NCBI RefSeq assembly: GCF_021462265.1
Contig: NZ_JAJONF010000018.1
Location: 62,001 to 126,000 of the forward strand
Reading direction: 5' to 3'
From: Streptomyces shenzhenensis
GTDB lineage: Bacteria; Actinomycetota; Actinomycetes; Streptomycetales; Streptomycetaceae
Length of the DNA stretch: 64,000 nucleotides
Shown: piece after piece, positions 16,493-24,911 of the stretch
How positions within the stretch are numbered: position 1 is the first letter of the stretch
Layout of the letters: the number at the start of each line of letters is the position of its first letter
Notes under the pieces: generated by a model
The model's database searches: none
What the model was told of the DNA's origin: nothing
What the model saw: only the letters and a program-made list of their open reading frames with translations
Translations under genes and position numbers: made by a program

Positions 16493-17629
16493 TCAACGCC
16501 CGTTGAACGCGTCCTTCAGCCGGCTGAACAACCCTTGCTGACCGGGCTGGAACTGCCCCTGCGGCCGCTCCTCCCCGCGCAGCTTCGCCAGCTCCCGCAG
16601 CAACCGCTCCTGCTCCGGGTCCAGCTTCGTCGGCGTCGTCACCTCGACATGCACGATGAGGTCACCCCGGCCCCCGCCCCGCAGATGCGTGACCCCGCGC
16701 CCGTGCAGCGGAATCGACTGCCCGGACTGGGTGCCGGGCCGGATGTCGACCTCCTCCATCCCGTCCAGCGTCTCCAGCGGCACCTTCGTACCGAGCGACG
16801 CGGCCGTCATCGGAAGCGTCACCGTGCAGTGCAGGTCGTCCCCGCGCCGCTGGAACGTGGAGTGCGGCAGCTCGTGGATCTCGACGTACAGGTCACCGGC
16901 GGGACCGCCGCCGGGGCCGACCTCGCCCTCACCGGCGAGCTGGATCCGCGTGCCGTTGTCGACACCGGCCGGGATCTTCACCGTCAGTGTCCGCCGCGAC
17001 CGCACCCGCCCGTCGCCGGCGCACTCGGGGCACGGCGTCGGCACGACGGTCCCGAACCCCTGGCACTGCGGGCAGGGCCGGGAGGTCATGACCTGGCCGA
17101 GGAAGGACCGCGTCACCTGCGACACCTCACCACGGCCCCGGCACATGTCACACGTCTGGGCGGAGGTGCCCGGCGCCGCGCCCTCACCGTTGCAGGTGTT
17201 GCAGACGATCGCCGTGTCGACCTGGATGTCCTTGGTCGTGCCGAAGGCCGCCTCGTCGAGCTCGACCTCGATCCGGATCATCGCGTCCTGGCCGCGCCGC
17301 GTACGCGACCTCGGCCCGCGCTGGGACGCCGTACCGAAGAACGCGTCCATGATGTCCGAGAAGTTCCCGAACCCACCGGCCCCGAAGCCCCCGGCCCCCG
17401 CGCCGCCGCTCTGCGAGAGCGGGTCCCCGCCGAGGTCGTAGACCTGCTTCTTCTGCGGGTCGGAGAGCACCTCGTAGGCGGCGTTGATCTCCTTGAACCG
17501 CTCCTGGGTCTTCGGATCCGGATTGACGTCCGGGTGCAGCTCGCGTGCGAGCCGACGGAAGGCCTTCTTGATCTCTTCCTGCGACGCGTCGCGGCGCACG
17601 CCGAGAACGGCGTAGTAGTCCGTGGCCAC
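16493..17629 (-). CDS. dnaJ: Chaperone protein DnaJ
   Basis: The 378-residue type I J-protein has a J domain with HPD (32-34) and a Gly/Phe-rich linker (about 75-95, including GAGAGGFGAGGFGNF). Four CxxCxGxG zinc repeats follow (CNTCNGEG, CDMCRGRG, CPQCQGFG, CPECAGDG), then the C-terminal substrate domains. It stimulates DnaK ATPase. It lies directly after hrcA (adjacent stop/start) and so belongs to the CIRCE/HrcA-regulated operon; streptomycetes usually carry a second dnaJ in the dnaK operon. Confidence 0.96.
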   Translation of the reverse strand: MATDYYAVLGVRRDASQEEIKKAFRRLARELHPDVNPDPKTQERFKEINAAYEVLSDPQKKQVYDLGGDPLSQSGGAGAGGFGAGGFGNFSDIMDAFFGTASQRGPRSRTRRGQDAMIRIEVELDEAAFGTTKDIQVDTAIVCNTCNGEGAAPGTSAQTCDMCRGRGEVSQVTRSFLGQVMTSRPCPQCQGFGTVVPTPCPECAGDGRVRSRRTLTVKIPAGVDNGTRIQLAGEGEVGPGGGPAGDLYVEIHELPHSTFQRRGDDLHCTVTLPMTAASLGTKVPLETLDGMEEVDIRPGTQSGQSIPLHGRGVTHLRGGGRGDLIVHVEVTTPTKLDPEQERLLRELAKLRGEERPQGQFQPGQQGLFSRLKDAFNGR

Positions 17630-18646
17630 TTACGACTCCGCCAGGATCTGTCCGACGTACCGTGCCACCGCTCGTACCGCTCCCATCGTTCCCGGGTAAT
17701 CCATGCGGGTCGGTCCGACCACGCCGAGTTTGGCGACTGCCTCGCCGCCCGAACCGTAGCCGACCGACACCACGGACGTTGAGTTGAGTCCCTCGTAGGC
17801 GTTCTCGTGACCGATGCGTACGGTCATGCCCGAATCCCCCGCCTCGCCCAGGAGTTTGAGGAGGACGACGTGCTCCTCCAGGGCCTCCAGGACGGGCCGG
17901 ATGGTGAGGGGAAAGTCATGTCCGAAGCGGGTGAGATTGGCGGTGCCGCCGATCATCAGCCGCTCCTCGTTCTCCTCGACGAGCGTCTCCAGCAGCGTGG
18001 AGAGCACCGCCGAGACCGCGCCGCGGTCCTCGACCTCGAAGGCCTCCGGCAGGTCCTCCACCAGCCGGGGCACGTCCGCGAACCGGCGCCCCGCGACCCT
18101 GCTGTTCAGCCGGGCCCGCAGATCCGCCAGAGACGTTTCCCCGAAGGGTGCCGGGCAGTCGACCATCCGCTGCTCGACCCGCCCGGTGTCGGTGATCAGC
18201 ACCAGCATCAGCCGGGCCGGGGCCAGCGCGAGCAGTTCAACGTGGCGCACGGTCGACCGCGTCAGCGACGGATACTGCACGACCGCCACCTGCCGCGTCA
18301 GCTGGGCCAGCAGCCGCACGGTCCGCGCCACCACGTCGTCGAGGTCGACGGCGCCGTCGAGGAAGTTCTGGATGGCCCGCCGCTCGGGCGCGCTCATCGG
18401 TTTGACACCGGCCAGCTTGTCGACGAACAGCCGGTAGCCCTTGTCGGTGGGGATCCGCCCCGCGCTGGTGTGCGGCTGGGCGATGTATCCCTCGTCCTCC
18501 AGGGCGGCCATGTCGTTGCGTACGGTCGCCGGGGAGACCCCGAGGTTGTGCCGTTCGGTCAGCGCCTTCGACCCGACCGGCTCCTCGGTGCCGACGTAGT
18601 CCTGGACGATGGCGCGCAATACCTGAAGCCTGCGTTCACTCAGCAT
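17630..18646 (-). CDS. hrcA: Heat-inducible transcriptional repressor HrcA
   Basis: The 338-residue protein starts at ATG 18646 (MLSERRLQVLRAIVQDYV). It has the HrcA winged helix (PVGSKALTERHNLGVSPATVRNDM, split here as the recognition region), a central GAF-like domain and the C-terminal IGHENAYEGLNSTSVVSVGY box. It binds CIRCE and represses chaperone operons, acting with GroEL as co-regulator in other bacteria. The open frame runs far upstream to 19912, but that portion overlaps two genes on the other strand and is not HrcA-like. Confidence 0.95.
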   Translation of the reverse strand: MLSERRLQVLRAIVQDYVGTEEPVGSKALTERHNLGVSPATVRNDMAALEDEGYIAQPHTSAGRIPTDKGYRLFVDKLAGVKPMSAPERRAIQNFLDGAVDLDDVVARTVRLLAQLTRQVAVVQYPSLTRSTVRHVELLALAPARLMLVLITDTGRVEQRMVDCPAPFGETSLADLRARLNSRVAGRRFADVPRLVEDLPEAFEVEDRGAVSAVLSTLLETLVEENEERLMIGGTANLTRFGHDFPLTIRPVLEALEEHVVLLKLLGEAGDSGMTVRIGHENAYEGLNSTSVVSVGYGSGGEAVAKLGVVGPTRMDYPGTMGAVRAVARYVGQILAES

Positions 18647-18714
18647 CCGGCGCCACACCTCCAGAAAGTCGTCCCGCGGCCTTTCGGGTCCTTCGGGTCC
18701 TTCGCGTCTTTCGT

Positions 18715-18741
18715 CTGGCACTCTGTGAGCGCGAGTGCCAG
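18715..18741. promoter_or_regulatory. CIRCE operator for HrcA
   Basis: CTGGCACTC-N9-GAGTGCCAG is a perfect 9-bp inverted repeat with the 9-nt spacer of the CIRCE element (consensus TTAGCACTC-N9-GAGTGCTAA). It lies 69 bp upstream of the hrcA start, so hrcA-dnaJ is autoregulated. The outer two positions deviate symmetrically from the consensus, as expected in high-GC genomes. Confidence 0.92.
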
Positions 18742-18826
18742 CGTCCCCGGCCCAGTGTACGGCCGTGGGGTACTGACTGGGCAAGGTCGGTCGGGACTCA
18801 TGGCGTTCTACGGCTAGCGTCGCGGC

Positions 18827-19549
18827 ATGACGGTGACTTGGGAAGAGCTGGGCTGGGAGCGGGTGGCCGACGGGGTCGGCCGGTGCCGGCTGCCGGTCTG
18901 GGACTGCACGGCGGCTCTGGTGCTCGGCGCGGGCACTGTCCTGATGGTGGACGCCGGGTCGAGCCTGGCGGAGGGCGCACGGCTGCGGGTGGAGGCACAG
19001 GCGCTGGCCGACCACCGTGTGACTCATCTCGCGCTCACCCACCCCCACTTCGACCACGTCTTCGGGGCGGCCGCCTTCGCGGGCGCGGACCTGTACGCGG
19101 CGGTGGGCACGGAGGCCGTCCTCGCGTACGACCGCGAGGAGCTCCGCCTGGACGCGGTCCGGTGCGGCCTTCCCGCCCCCGAGGCCGAGGAGGCGGCCGA
19201 CGCCCTCCCCCTCCCGCGGCACCTGGTCTCCGGCGAGTGGACCCTCGACCTGGGTGACGGCCGTCAGGCCCTGCTGGCCAACGTGGGCCCCGGCCACACC
19301 CCCCACGACCTCGCGGTCCTGGTCCCCGGCGACCCGGAGGTGGTGTTCTGCGGCGACCTGGTGGAGGAGTCCGGCGACCCGCAGGCCGGCCCGGACGCCG
19401 TACCGTCCCGGTGGCCCGCGGCCCTGGACCGCCTGCTCTCGCTGGGCGGCGAGAACGCCCTGTACGTGCCGGGTCACGGAGCGGTGGTCGACGCGGCGTT
19501 CGTCAGGGCCCAGCGCGACGCCCTGGCGGCCCGTTTCGGCGTGTCGTAG
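18827..19549 (+). CDS. MBL-fold metallo-hydrolase
   Basis: This 240-residue protein has the metallo-beta-lactamase motif HPHFDH and downstream metal ligands in GPGHTPHDLAVLV, VFCGDLVEESGD and VPGHGAVVD. The substrate is not determined. It is divergent from hrcA, with the CIRCE element in the shared 180-bp intergenic region, and is followed 34 bp later by the DUF3097 gene. Confidence 0.88.
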   Translation: MTVTWEELGWERVADGVGRCRLPVWDCTAALVLGAGTVLMVDAGSSLAEGARLRVEAQALADHRVTHLALTHPHFDHVFGAAAFAGADLYAAVGTEAVLAYDREELRLDAVRCGLPAPEAEEAADALPLPRHLVSGEWTLDLGDGRQALLANVGPGHTPHDLAVLVPGDPEVVFCGDLVEESGDPQAGPDAVPSRWPAALDRLLSLGGENALYVPGHGAVVDAAFVRAQRDALAARFGVS

Positions 19550-19583
19550 GCGCGCCGAAGCGGCTTCTCCTATCGTCATCCGA

Positions 19584-20399
19584 ATGCGCCAGTACTCCGC
19601 CGACCTGACCCCGCCGTGGAAGAAGCCGAAGCCGGTGCCGGAGGTGGCCGCCGAGCCCGGTCTGGTGGTGGAGGAGCCCGGTACCGGTTTCTGCGGCGCG
19701 GTGATCCGGTGCGAGGCGGGCACGGTCACCCTGGAGGACCGGTTCGGCAAGCACCGCGTCTTCCCGCTGGAGCCGCGCGGCTTCCTCCTGGAGGGCCGGG
19801 TGGTCACCCTCGTACGCCCCGCGTCCGGGGGACCGGCACGCCCCTCCCGTACCGCTTCCGGTTCGGTCGCCGTCCCCGGGGCACGCGCGCGTGTCGCCCG
19901 CGCGGGCCGCATCTACGTGGAGGGCCGCCACGACGCGGAACTGGTCGAGAAGGTCTGGGGCGACGACCTGCGCATCGAGGGCGTGGTGGTGGAGTACCTG
20001 GAGGGCGTCGACGACCTCCCCGCCATCGTGACCGAGTTCGCCCCCGGCCCCGACGCCCGCCTGGGCGTCCTCGTCGACCATCTGCTCCCCGGCACCAAGG
20101 AGTGGCGCATCGCCCAGTCGGTCACCAGCGACCACGCCCTGGTCGTCGGCCACCCGTACATCGACATCTGGGAGGCGGTGAAGCCGTCGTCCCTGGGTAT
20201 CGGGGCGTGGCCCCGCGTCCCGCACGGCCAGGACTGGAAGACGGGCGTCTGCCGTGCCCTCGGCTGGCCCACGGACAACACGGGCGCGGTGTGGCAGGCG
20301 ATCCTCGCGCGCGTGGGCTCCTACAAGGACCTGGAACCGGAGCTGCTGGGGCGGGTGGAGGAACTGATCGACTTCGTCACGGGTAGCGGTGGGGCCTGA
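19584..20399 (+). CDS. DUF3097 family protein
   Basis: The 271-residue protein starts at ATG 19584 (MRQYSADLTPPWKKPKPVPE). An N-terminal beta-rich half (VIRCEAGTVTLEDRFGKHRV) leads into a part resembling a TOPRIM-type strand-helix order: GRIYVEGRHDAELVEKVWG, then VEYLEGVDDLPAIV. Conserved Glu and Asp sit where TOPRIM metal residues would be; this resemblance is my inference. The family is widespread in actinobacteria without a known function. Its 3' end overlaps the convergent Uma2 gene by 23 bp. Confidence 0.8.
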   Translation: MRQYSADLTPPWKKPKPVPEVAAEPGLVVEEPGTGFCGAVIRCEAGTVTLEDRFGKHRVFPLEPRGFLLEGRVVTLVRPASGGPARPSRTASGSVAVPGARARVARAGRIYVEGRHDAELVEKVWGDDLRIEGVVVEYLEGVDDLPAIVTEFAPGPDARLGVLVDHLLPGTKEWRIAQSVTSDHALVVGHPYIDIWEAVKPSSLGIGAWPRVPHGQDWKTGVCRALGWPTDNTGAVWQAILARVGSYKDLEPELLGRVEELIDFVTGSGGA

Positions 20400-20955
20400 C
20401 GCCGGGAAAGGTTCCGAAGTCGCTCGTGTCCAGTTCGGCTCCGAGCACTTCCAGCATCACCGGGTCCCCGAACTTGGTGATCTGTTGCGTCAGATAGTTC
20501 GCGTCCTCGCCTTGGCCCTCAGGCCTGGTCAGCAGGACACACTGCGCCATGATCGGGTCGAGAACGAGATATGCAGGCACCTTGCCCGCCGCGTAAATCG
20601 ACCTTTTGACCACGTAATCCTGATGAACACTGGACTTGGAGACGACCTCGACAACCATGGTGACCAGCTGGGACGGCAGCAACCGTCCCGAGTCGGGGAG
20701 CAGACCCCGCTCGACTACCACCAGGTCCGGCACCGGTTCGCTGGCCTCATTCAGGATGTCGACGTCCTGAGTCTGAAGGCGGGACCACCGCGATCGCGGA
20801 ATCTGATCCTGCACATCAGCGACGATCATGTTGTGCACGATGTCAGGGCTGGCCATCATCACGACTACCCCCCGGAGAAGCTCGACTTTGACGCCCTCGG
20901 GAGGCTCGAACTCCTCGAAGAACTTCGTGATCCCGCGCTCGTCCACAGCGGTCAT
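20377..20955 (-). CDS. Uma2-family (PD-(D/E)XK-like) protein
   Basis: The 192-residue protein has the Uma2 pattern VELLRGVVVMMASPDIVHN, PVPDLVVVERG (the acidic metal residue), LVTMVVEVVSKSSVHQD (the E-x-K-like strand), then VKRSIYAAGKVPAYLVLD. The fold is related to restriction-type nucleases, but the biological role of these multicopy Streptomyces proteins is unknown. It converges on and overlaps the DUF3097 gene. Confidence 0.85.
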   Translation of the reverse strand: MTAVDERGITKFFEEFEPPEGVKVELLRGVVVMMASPDIVHNMIVADVQDQIPRSRWSRLQTQDVDILNEASEPVPDLVVVERGLLPDSGRLLPSQLVTMVVEVVSKSSVHQDYVVKRSIYAAGKVPAYLVLDPIMAQCVLLTRPEGQGEDANYLTQQITKFGDPVMLEVLGAELDTSDFGTFPGVRPHRYP

Positions 20956-21058
20956 CTCCGTGACCCTCCGGTTTCTGCCGCCGTCAGCTACGGTGGCAGC
21001 CTACGAACCAGGTTAGGGATCGAACCGTCGTTTCGTGGTGATTCACTCGCCAGAGTGA

Positions 21059-22291
21059 TCAGTCCACCAGATCCCTGACCACCGCATCCGCCAGCAGCCG
21101 CCCCCGCAGCGTCAGCACGGCCCGCCCCTCGTCGTACGGCCCCTCCTCCAGGAGCCCCTCCCCCAGCGCCCGCCGCGAGGCCTTCAGCCCCTCCTCCTTC
21201 AGCAGGGCCAGCGGCACCCCCTCCCGCAGCCGCAGCTCCAGCAGGATCCGCTCCACCCGCCGGTCCTCGTCCGACAGGACCTCGCGCCCGGCCCCCGGCG
21301 ACCGCCCCGACGCCAGCGCCGCCGCGTACGCCCCCGGGTGTTTCACGTTCCACCACCGCACGCCCCCCACGTGCGAGTGCGCCCCCGGCCCTGCGCCCCA
21401 CCAGTCCGCGCCCCGCCAGTACAGCTCGTTGTGCAGACAGCGGCCCGCCGGTGAGGTGGCCCAGTTGGACACCTCGTACCAGTCGAAACCCGCCCCCGCC
21501 AGCACCGAGTCGGCGATCAGGTAGCGGTCGGCGTGGACGTCGTCGTCGGTCATCGGGACCTCGCCACGGCGGATCCGACGGGCCAGCCCGGTGCCCTCCT
21601 CGACGATCAGAGCGTACGCCGACACGTGGTCGGGCCCGGCACCGATCGCCGCGTCCAGGGAGGCCCGCCAGTCGTCGTCCGACTCGCCCGGGGTGCCGTA
21701 GATCAGGTCGAGGTTCACGTGCTCGAAGCCGGCCGCGCGGGCCTCCGCCACGCACGCCTCGGGGCGCCCGGGGGTGTGGGTGCGGTCGAGGACCCGCAGC
21801 ACGTGCTGCCGCGCGCTCTGCATGCCGAAGGAGATCCGGTTGAAGCCGCCCTCGCGCAGGGCCGCCAGGTAGGCCGGGTCGACGGACTCCGGGTTCGCCT
21901 CCGTGGTGACCTCCGCGTCGGCGGCCAGCCCGAACTCGTCGCGGATCGCGTGCAGCATCCGTACGAGATCGGCGGCGGCCAGCAGCGTCGGCGTACCGCC
22001 CCCGACGAACACGGTCCGCACCTCGCGCGGATCATCGCCCAGGACCTTCCTCGCCAGCCTGACCTCGTCGGTCAACGTGTCCGCGTAGTTGTCGCGGGAG
22101 GCGAGGACGCCGCCGGTGCCGCGCAGCTCGGTCGCCGTGTAGGTGTTGAAGTCGCAGTAGCCGCAGCGGGTCGCGCAGTAGGGGACGTGCAGGTAGAAGC
22201 CGAGGGGGCGGGCGGCGGCACCGGCGAGCGCGGACGCGGGGAGCGCGCCGTGGTCGGGGACGGGCTCGCCGTCGGGGAGTGCGGAAGGCAT
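21059..22291 (-). CDS. hemW: Radical SAM family heme chaperone HemW
   Basis: This 410-residue protein has the radical SAM cluster motif in HVPYCATRCGYCDFNTY and FVGGGTPTLL. It has the HemW-typical LDLIYGTPGESDDDW, HVSAYALIVEEGT and LHNELYWRGADWWGAGPGAHS, with a C-terminal HemN domain. HemW inserts heme into proteins; older annotation calls it coproporphyrinogen oxidase. ATG 22291 is chosen because GGAGG stands just upstream; ATG 22300 is possible. The gene is conserved near hrcA-dnaJ and lepA in this phylum. Confidence 0.93.
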   Translation of the reverse strand: MPSALPDGEPVPDHGALPASALAGAAARPLGFYLHVPYCATRCGYCDFNTYTATELRGTGGVLASRDNYADTLTDEVRLARKVLGDDPREVRTVFVGGGTPTLLAAADLVRMLHAIRDEFGLAADAEVTTEANPESVDPAYLAALREGGFNRISFGMQSARQHVLRVLDRTHTPGRPEACVAEARAAGFEHVNLDLIYGTPGESDDDWRASLDAAIGAGPDHVSAYALIVEEGTGLARRIRRGEVPMTDDDVHADRYLIADSVLAGAGFDWYEVSNWATSPAGRCLHNELYWRGADWWGAGPGAHSHVGGVRWWNVKHPGAYAAALASGRSPGAGREVLSDEDRRVERILLELRLREGVPLALLKEEGLKASRRALGEGLLEEGPYDEGRAVLTLRGRLLADAVVRDLVD

Positions 22292-22391
22292 GTCCTCCAT
22301 TGTCCCGCACCCCGCCGTCCACTCCGCGCGGTTCGCCCTCAGCCCCCTCCGCTCCACCCGCCGCTTCACTCGCCGCTCACCTCCGCGCGGC

Positions 22392-24404
22392 TCACTCCGC
22401 CTGGAGCACCAGCAGCGCCAGATCGTCCTCTGGCTGGCCGCCGCCGAACTCGTGGACGAGCCGGCTGATCCGCTCGGCGATCAGCTCGGCGCTCAGCCCC
22501 GCGCAGCCGGCCAGCGCCCGCGCGAGCCCGTCGCCGTCGTCGAACTGGGCGGAGCCGGAGCGCCGCTCGGTGACCCCGTCGGTCACGCACAGCAGGCTGG
22601 CGCCGGGCGTCAGCTCGATGGTCTCGCTGGTGTACGTCTCGTCCTCCACGACCCCGAGGAGGGTCTGCGGGCGGGCGGCGGTGCGGACCTCGCCGTCGGG
22701 GCCGAGCAGCAGCGGCAGCGGGTGCCCGGCGGAGGCGAGGGTGCAGCGGACGCCGCCGCCGTCGAGGGGGATGAGTTCGCCATAGAGGAGGGAGAGGAAA
22801 CGGGTCTGCGGGCCGTCGCCGGGCGGTACGGGGCGGCCGCCGCCGGCGACCAGGGCGCGGGCGGCGGCGTCGGCGGCCTCGGTGGCGTCGTCGAGGAGGA
22901 GCTGGTTGAGCCGGTCGAGGACGTCGGCGACCCGGTACCCCTCGCGGGCCAGGAGCCGCAGCCAGGGCCGGGCGAGACCGATGACGACGGCGGCCTCGGG
23001 ACCCTTGCCCTGGACGTCGCCGACGGCGAAGCACCAGCGGCCGTCGCCGGCCGGGAAGAGGTCGTAGAAGTCGCCGCTGGGGCCACCCTTGTCGCAGGGT
23101 TCGTAGACGAGCGCGCTGCGCACGCCCGGGATCTCCGCGACCGCGCCGGGCAGCAGCCCGCGCTGGAGGACGGCGCTGATGGTGGCCTGGCGGGCGTACT
23201 GGCGGGCCGCGCCGATGGCGAGGGCGACCCGGCGGCCGAAGTCCTCCACGAGCCCCGTGATCTCGTCGGGGATGCCGTCCGGGCCGGACCGTCCGATGAC
23301 GAGCGTGCCGAGCGGGCGGCCGCCCGCGATCAGCCGGTAGGCGAGCGCCGCGCCGAGGACACCCTGCGGGCCGAGCGCCGAACCGGGCCAGGGATACGGC
23401 TCGGGCCCGGACCGTAACCCGCCGCGCGCGCACGGCGGGTCCTTCTCCAGGGCGTCACGCAGTTCCTCGACGCGGTTCTCGCTGCCGTGCCAGACCCGGG
23501 CCAGCCGCGGGCCGCCCGCACCGGCCGGGTCGCCCCAGCCGCCGCCGCGGCCGGTCGCCTCGTCCTCCAGCCACACCGCGCACCAGTCGGCGAGCCGCGG
23601 CACGATCAGCTGGCCGGTGAGCGCGGCCACCAGGTTCTCGTCGAGCTGTCCGGCGAGCAGGTCGGAGGCCTCGGCGAGGAAGGACAGCGCACCCCGGTTG
23701 AGCCAGTCCCGGTCGCGCTCGGGGCGATGCGAGCATCCGGCGCCCTCCGCGGCGGCCGAGTCCGCGTGCGGGAACGGTTCCGCGTGCGGGGACAGGGACG
23801 AGGGCAGCTCGGGCGCGAGGATCTCGGCGACCTTCAGCTGCTGCTCGTCGGGAAGCATGCCGCCCCGGCCGGTCAGCCGCGCCCACACCGACTTCGCGCC
23901 GGTACGGTACGTCACCCCCCAGGACTCCGCCAGCGAGGCGACCAGACGCAGCCCCCGCCCGAACTCCGGTGTCTCGTAAGGCGTCTCGCCCGCGTGGTCG
24001 CGAGGCGCGCGGGAGGGATGGTGGTCGGTGACCGCGACGAGGAACGCCGTCTCCGTCCCCTCCTCCAGCCACCAGTCCACCTCGATGTCCGTCCCGGCGT
24101 GCACGACGGCGTTGGTGACAAGCTCGCTGACGACGACCAAGGCGTCCTCGGCGACCCGTTGCTGCTCCGGGAAGAGGAGTCCGCAGGCGGTCCACTCGTC
24201 GAGTGAGGCACGCACCAGGAGGCGAGCGGAACGGGCCGCCAGAGGGTTTCCGAGCAGGGACGCGCTCCCCTGCGCGCGCGGGCCCGCGGTGTCGGACGCG
24301 GGCGCCGCGTCGTGCGAAGTCACCGCACAGACCCGGGAAACGGTCTCCCGTGGCGTGGATATGGCCCCCATGTCCGGCTCCCCGAGCAGTTCGGACGAAT
24401 ACAT
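22392..24404 (-). CDS. PP2C-type serine phosphatase with N-terminal HATPase and GAF domains
   Basis: The 670-residue protein fuses three modules. An RsbW-like HATPase_c_2 domain (about 55-175) shows the N box in VSELVTNAVVHAGT and a G box in FGRGLRLVASLA. A GAF-like sensor lies at about 230-410. A SpoIIE/RsbU PP2C phosphatase (about 430-665) includes GDFYDLFPAGDGRWCFAVGD and LLCVTDGVTERR. It probably regulates an anti-sigma-factor antagonist by dephosphorylation, with the kinase half in the same chain. The partner is not encoded nearby. Confidence 0.88.
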   Translation of the reverse strand: MYSSELLGEPDMGAISTPRETVSRVCAVTSHDAAPASDTAGPRAQGSASLLGNPLAARSARLLVRASLDEWTACGLLFPEQQRVAEDALVVVSELVTNAVVHAGTDIEVDWWLEEGTETAFLVAVTDHHPSRAPRDHAGETPYETPEFGRGLRLVASLAESWGVTYRTGAKSVWARLTGRGGMLPDEQQLKVAEILAPELPSSLSPHAEPFPHADSAAAEGAGCSHRPERDRDWLNRGALSFLAEASDLLAGQLDENLVAALTGQLIVPRLADWCAVWLEDEATGRGGGWGDPAGAGGPRLARVWHGSENRVEELRDALEKDPPCARGGLRSGPEPYPWPGSALGPQGVLGAALAYRLIAGGRPLGTLVIGRSGPDGIPDEITGLVEDFGRRVALAIGAARQYARQATISAVLQRGLLPGAVAEIPGVRSALVYEPCDKGGPSGDFYDLFPAGDGRWCFAVGDVQGKGPEAAVVIGLARPWLRLLAREGYRVADVLDRLNQLLLDDATEAADAAARALVAGGGRPVPPGDGPQTRFLSLLYGELIPLDGGGVRCTLASAGHPLPLLLGPDGEVRTAARPQTLLGVVEDETYTSETIELTPGASLLCVTDGVTERRSGSAQFDDGDGLARALAGCAGLSAELIAERISRLVHEFGGGQPEDDLALLVLQAE

Positions 24405-24473
24405 CCCGATCGATGCGGACAGGGTGACAGACCGGCTGCGCTCATAAGCACCGAGTTACGAAAGTGGGCCGTC

Positions 24474-24683
24474 ATGAGTGACAACAGTGCTAGGCGCGTG
24501 CTCGAAGACGGACAGAAACCGCAACAACTCCGAGCATCCGAAACGCACCCTCTGCTCACCGCGATGACCGCTGCCCGGAACGGGAACCGGCGGGATCACG
24601 GGGCCACGTCAATTCACTTCGGCACCGAGGCGTACGGCGCACGAAAGGGGGCCCGGTGTCGCCACGGCCGCCTGATCGAATGA
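24474..24683 (+). CDS. Possible small protein of 69 residues
   Basis: In the 507-bp gap between the phosphatase and acyl-CoA ligase genes, an ATG at 24474 opens a 69-codon frame (MSDNSARRVLEDGQKPQQLR ...). The local base composition is less GC-biased than true genes here, and no family is recognised. It follows the divergent promoter region of the phosphatase gene. The rest of the gap (24684-24911) carries a GCGCGGGGAACCGCGCG palindrome of the type scattered through Streptomyces intergenic DNA. Confidence 0.3.
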   Translation: MSDNSARRVLEDGQKPQQLRASETHPLLTAMTAARNGNRRDHGATSIHFGTEAYGARKGARCRHGRLIE

Positions 24684-24911
24684 CCGTGGGGGGACGACAG
24701 ACGCTTACCGGAGGGAGCGGCGACCCCTGCCGAGGGCCTTTCAGCCCTGGATGCTGCGGGCAAAGGCCTCTCGGCGTAGCAATGCTAAGAAAAGAAGCCG
24801 GGAACCGGGGCGGCTGCTAAACAGAGCTCAGCGGCCCGACCAAACGGGCGCGGGGAACCGCGCGACAAGCCACGCCGAACCCGCGGCCGCCACGCAGTCC
24901 CCCGCCCACCG

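Noticed and set aside
18647..19912. N-terminal extension of HrcA to 760 aa
   Set aside because: It overlaps the MBL and DUF3097 genes and the CIRCE element; HrcA similarity begins at 18646.
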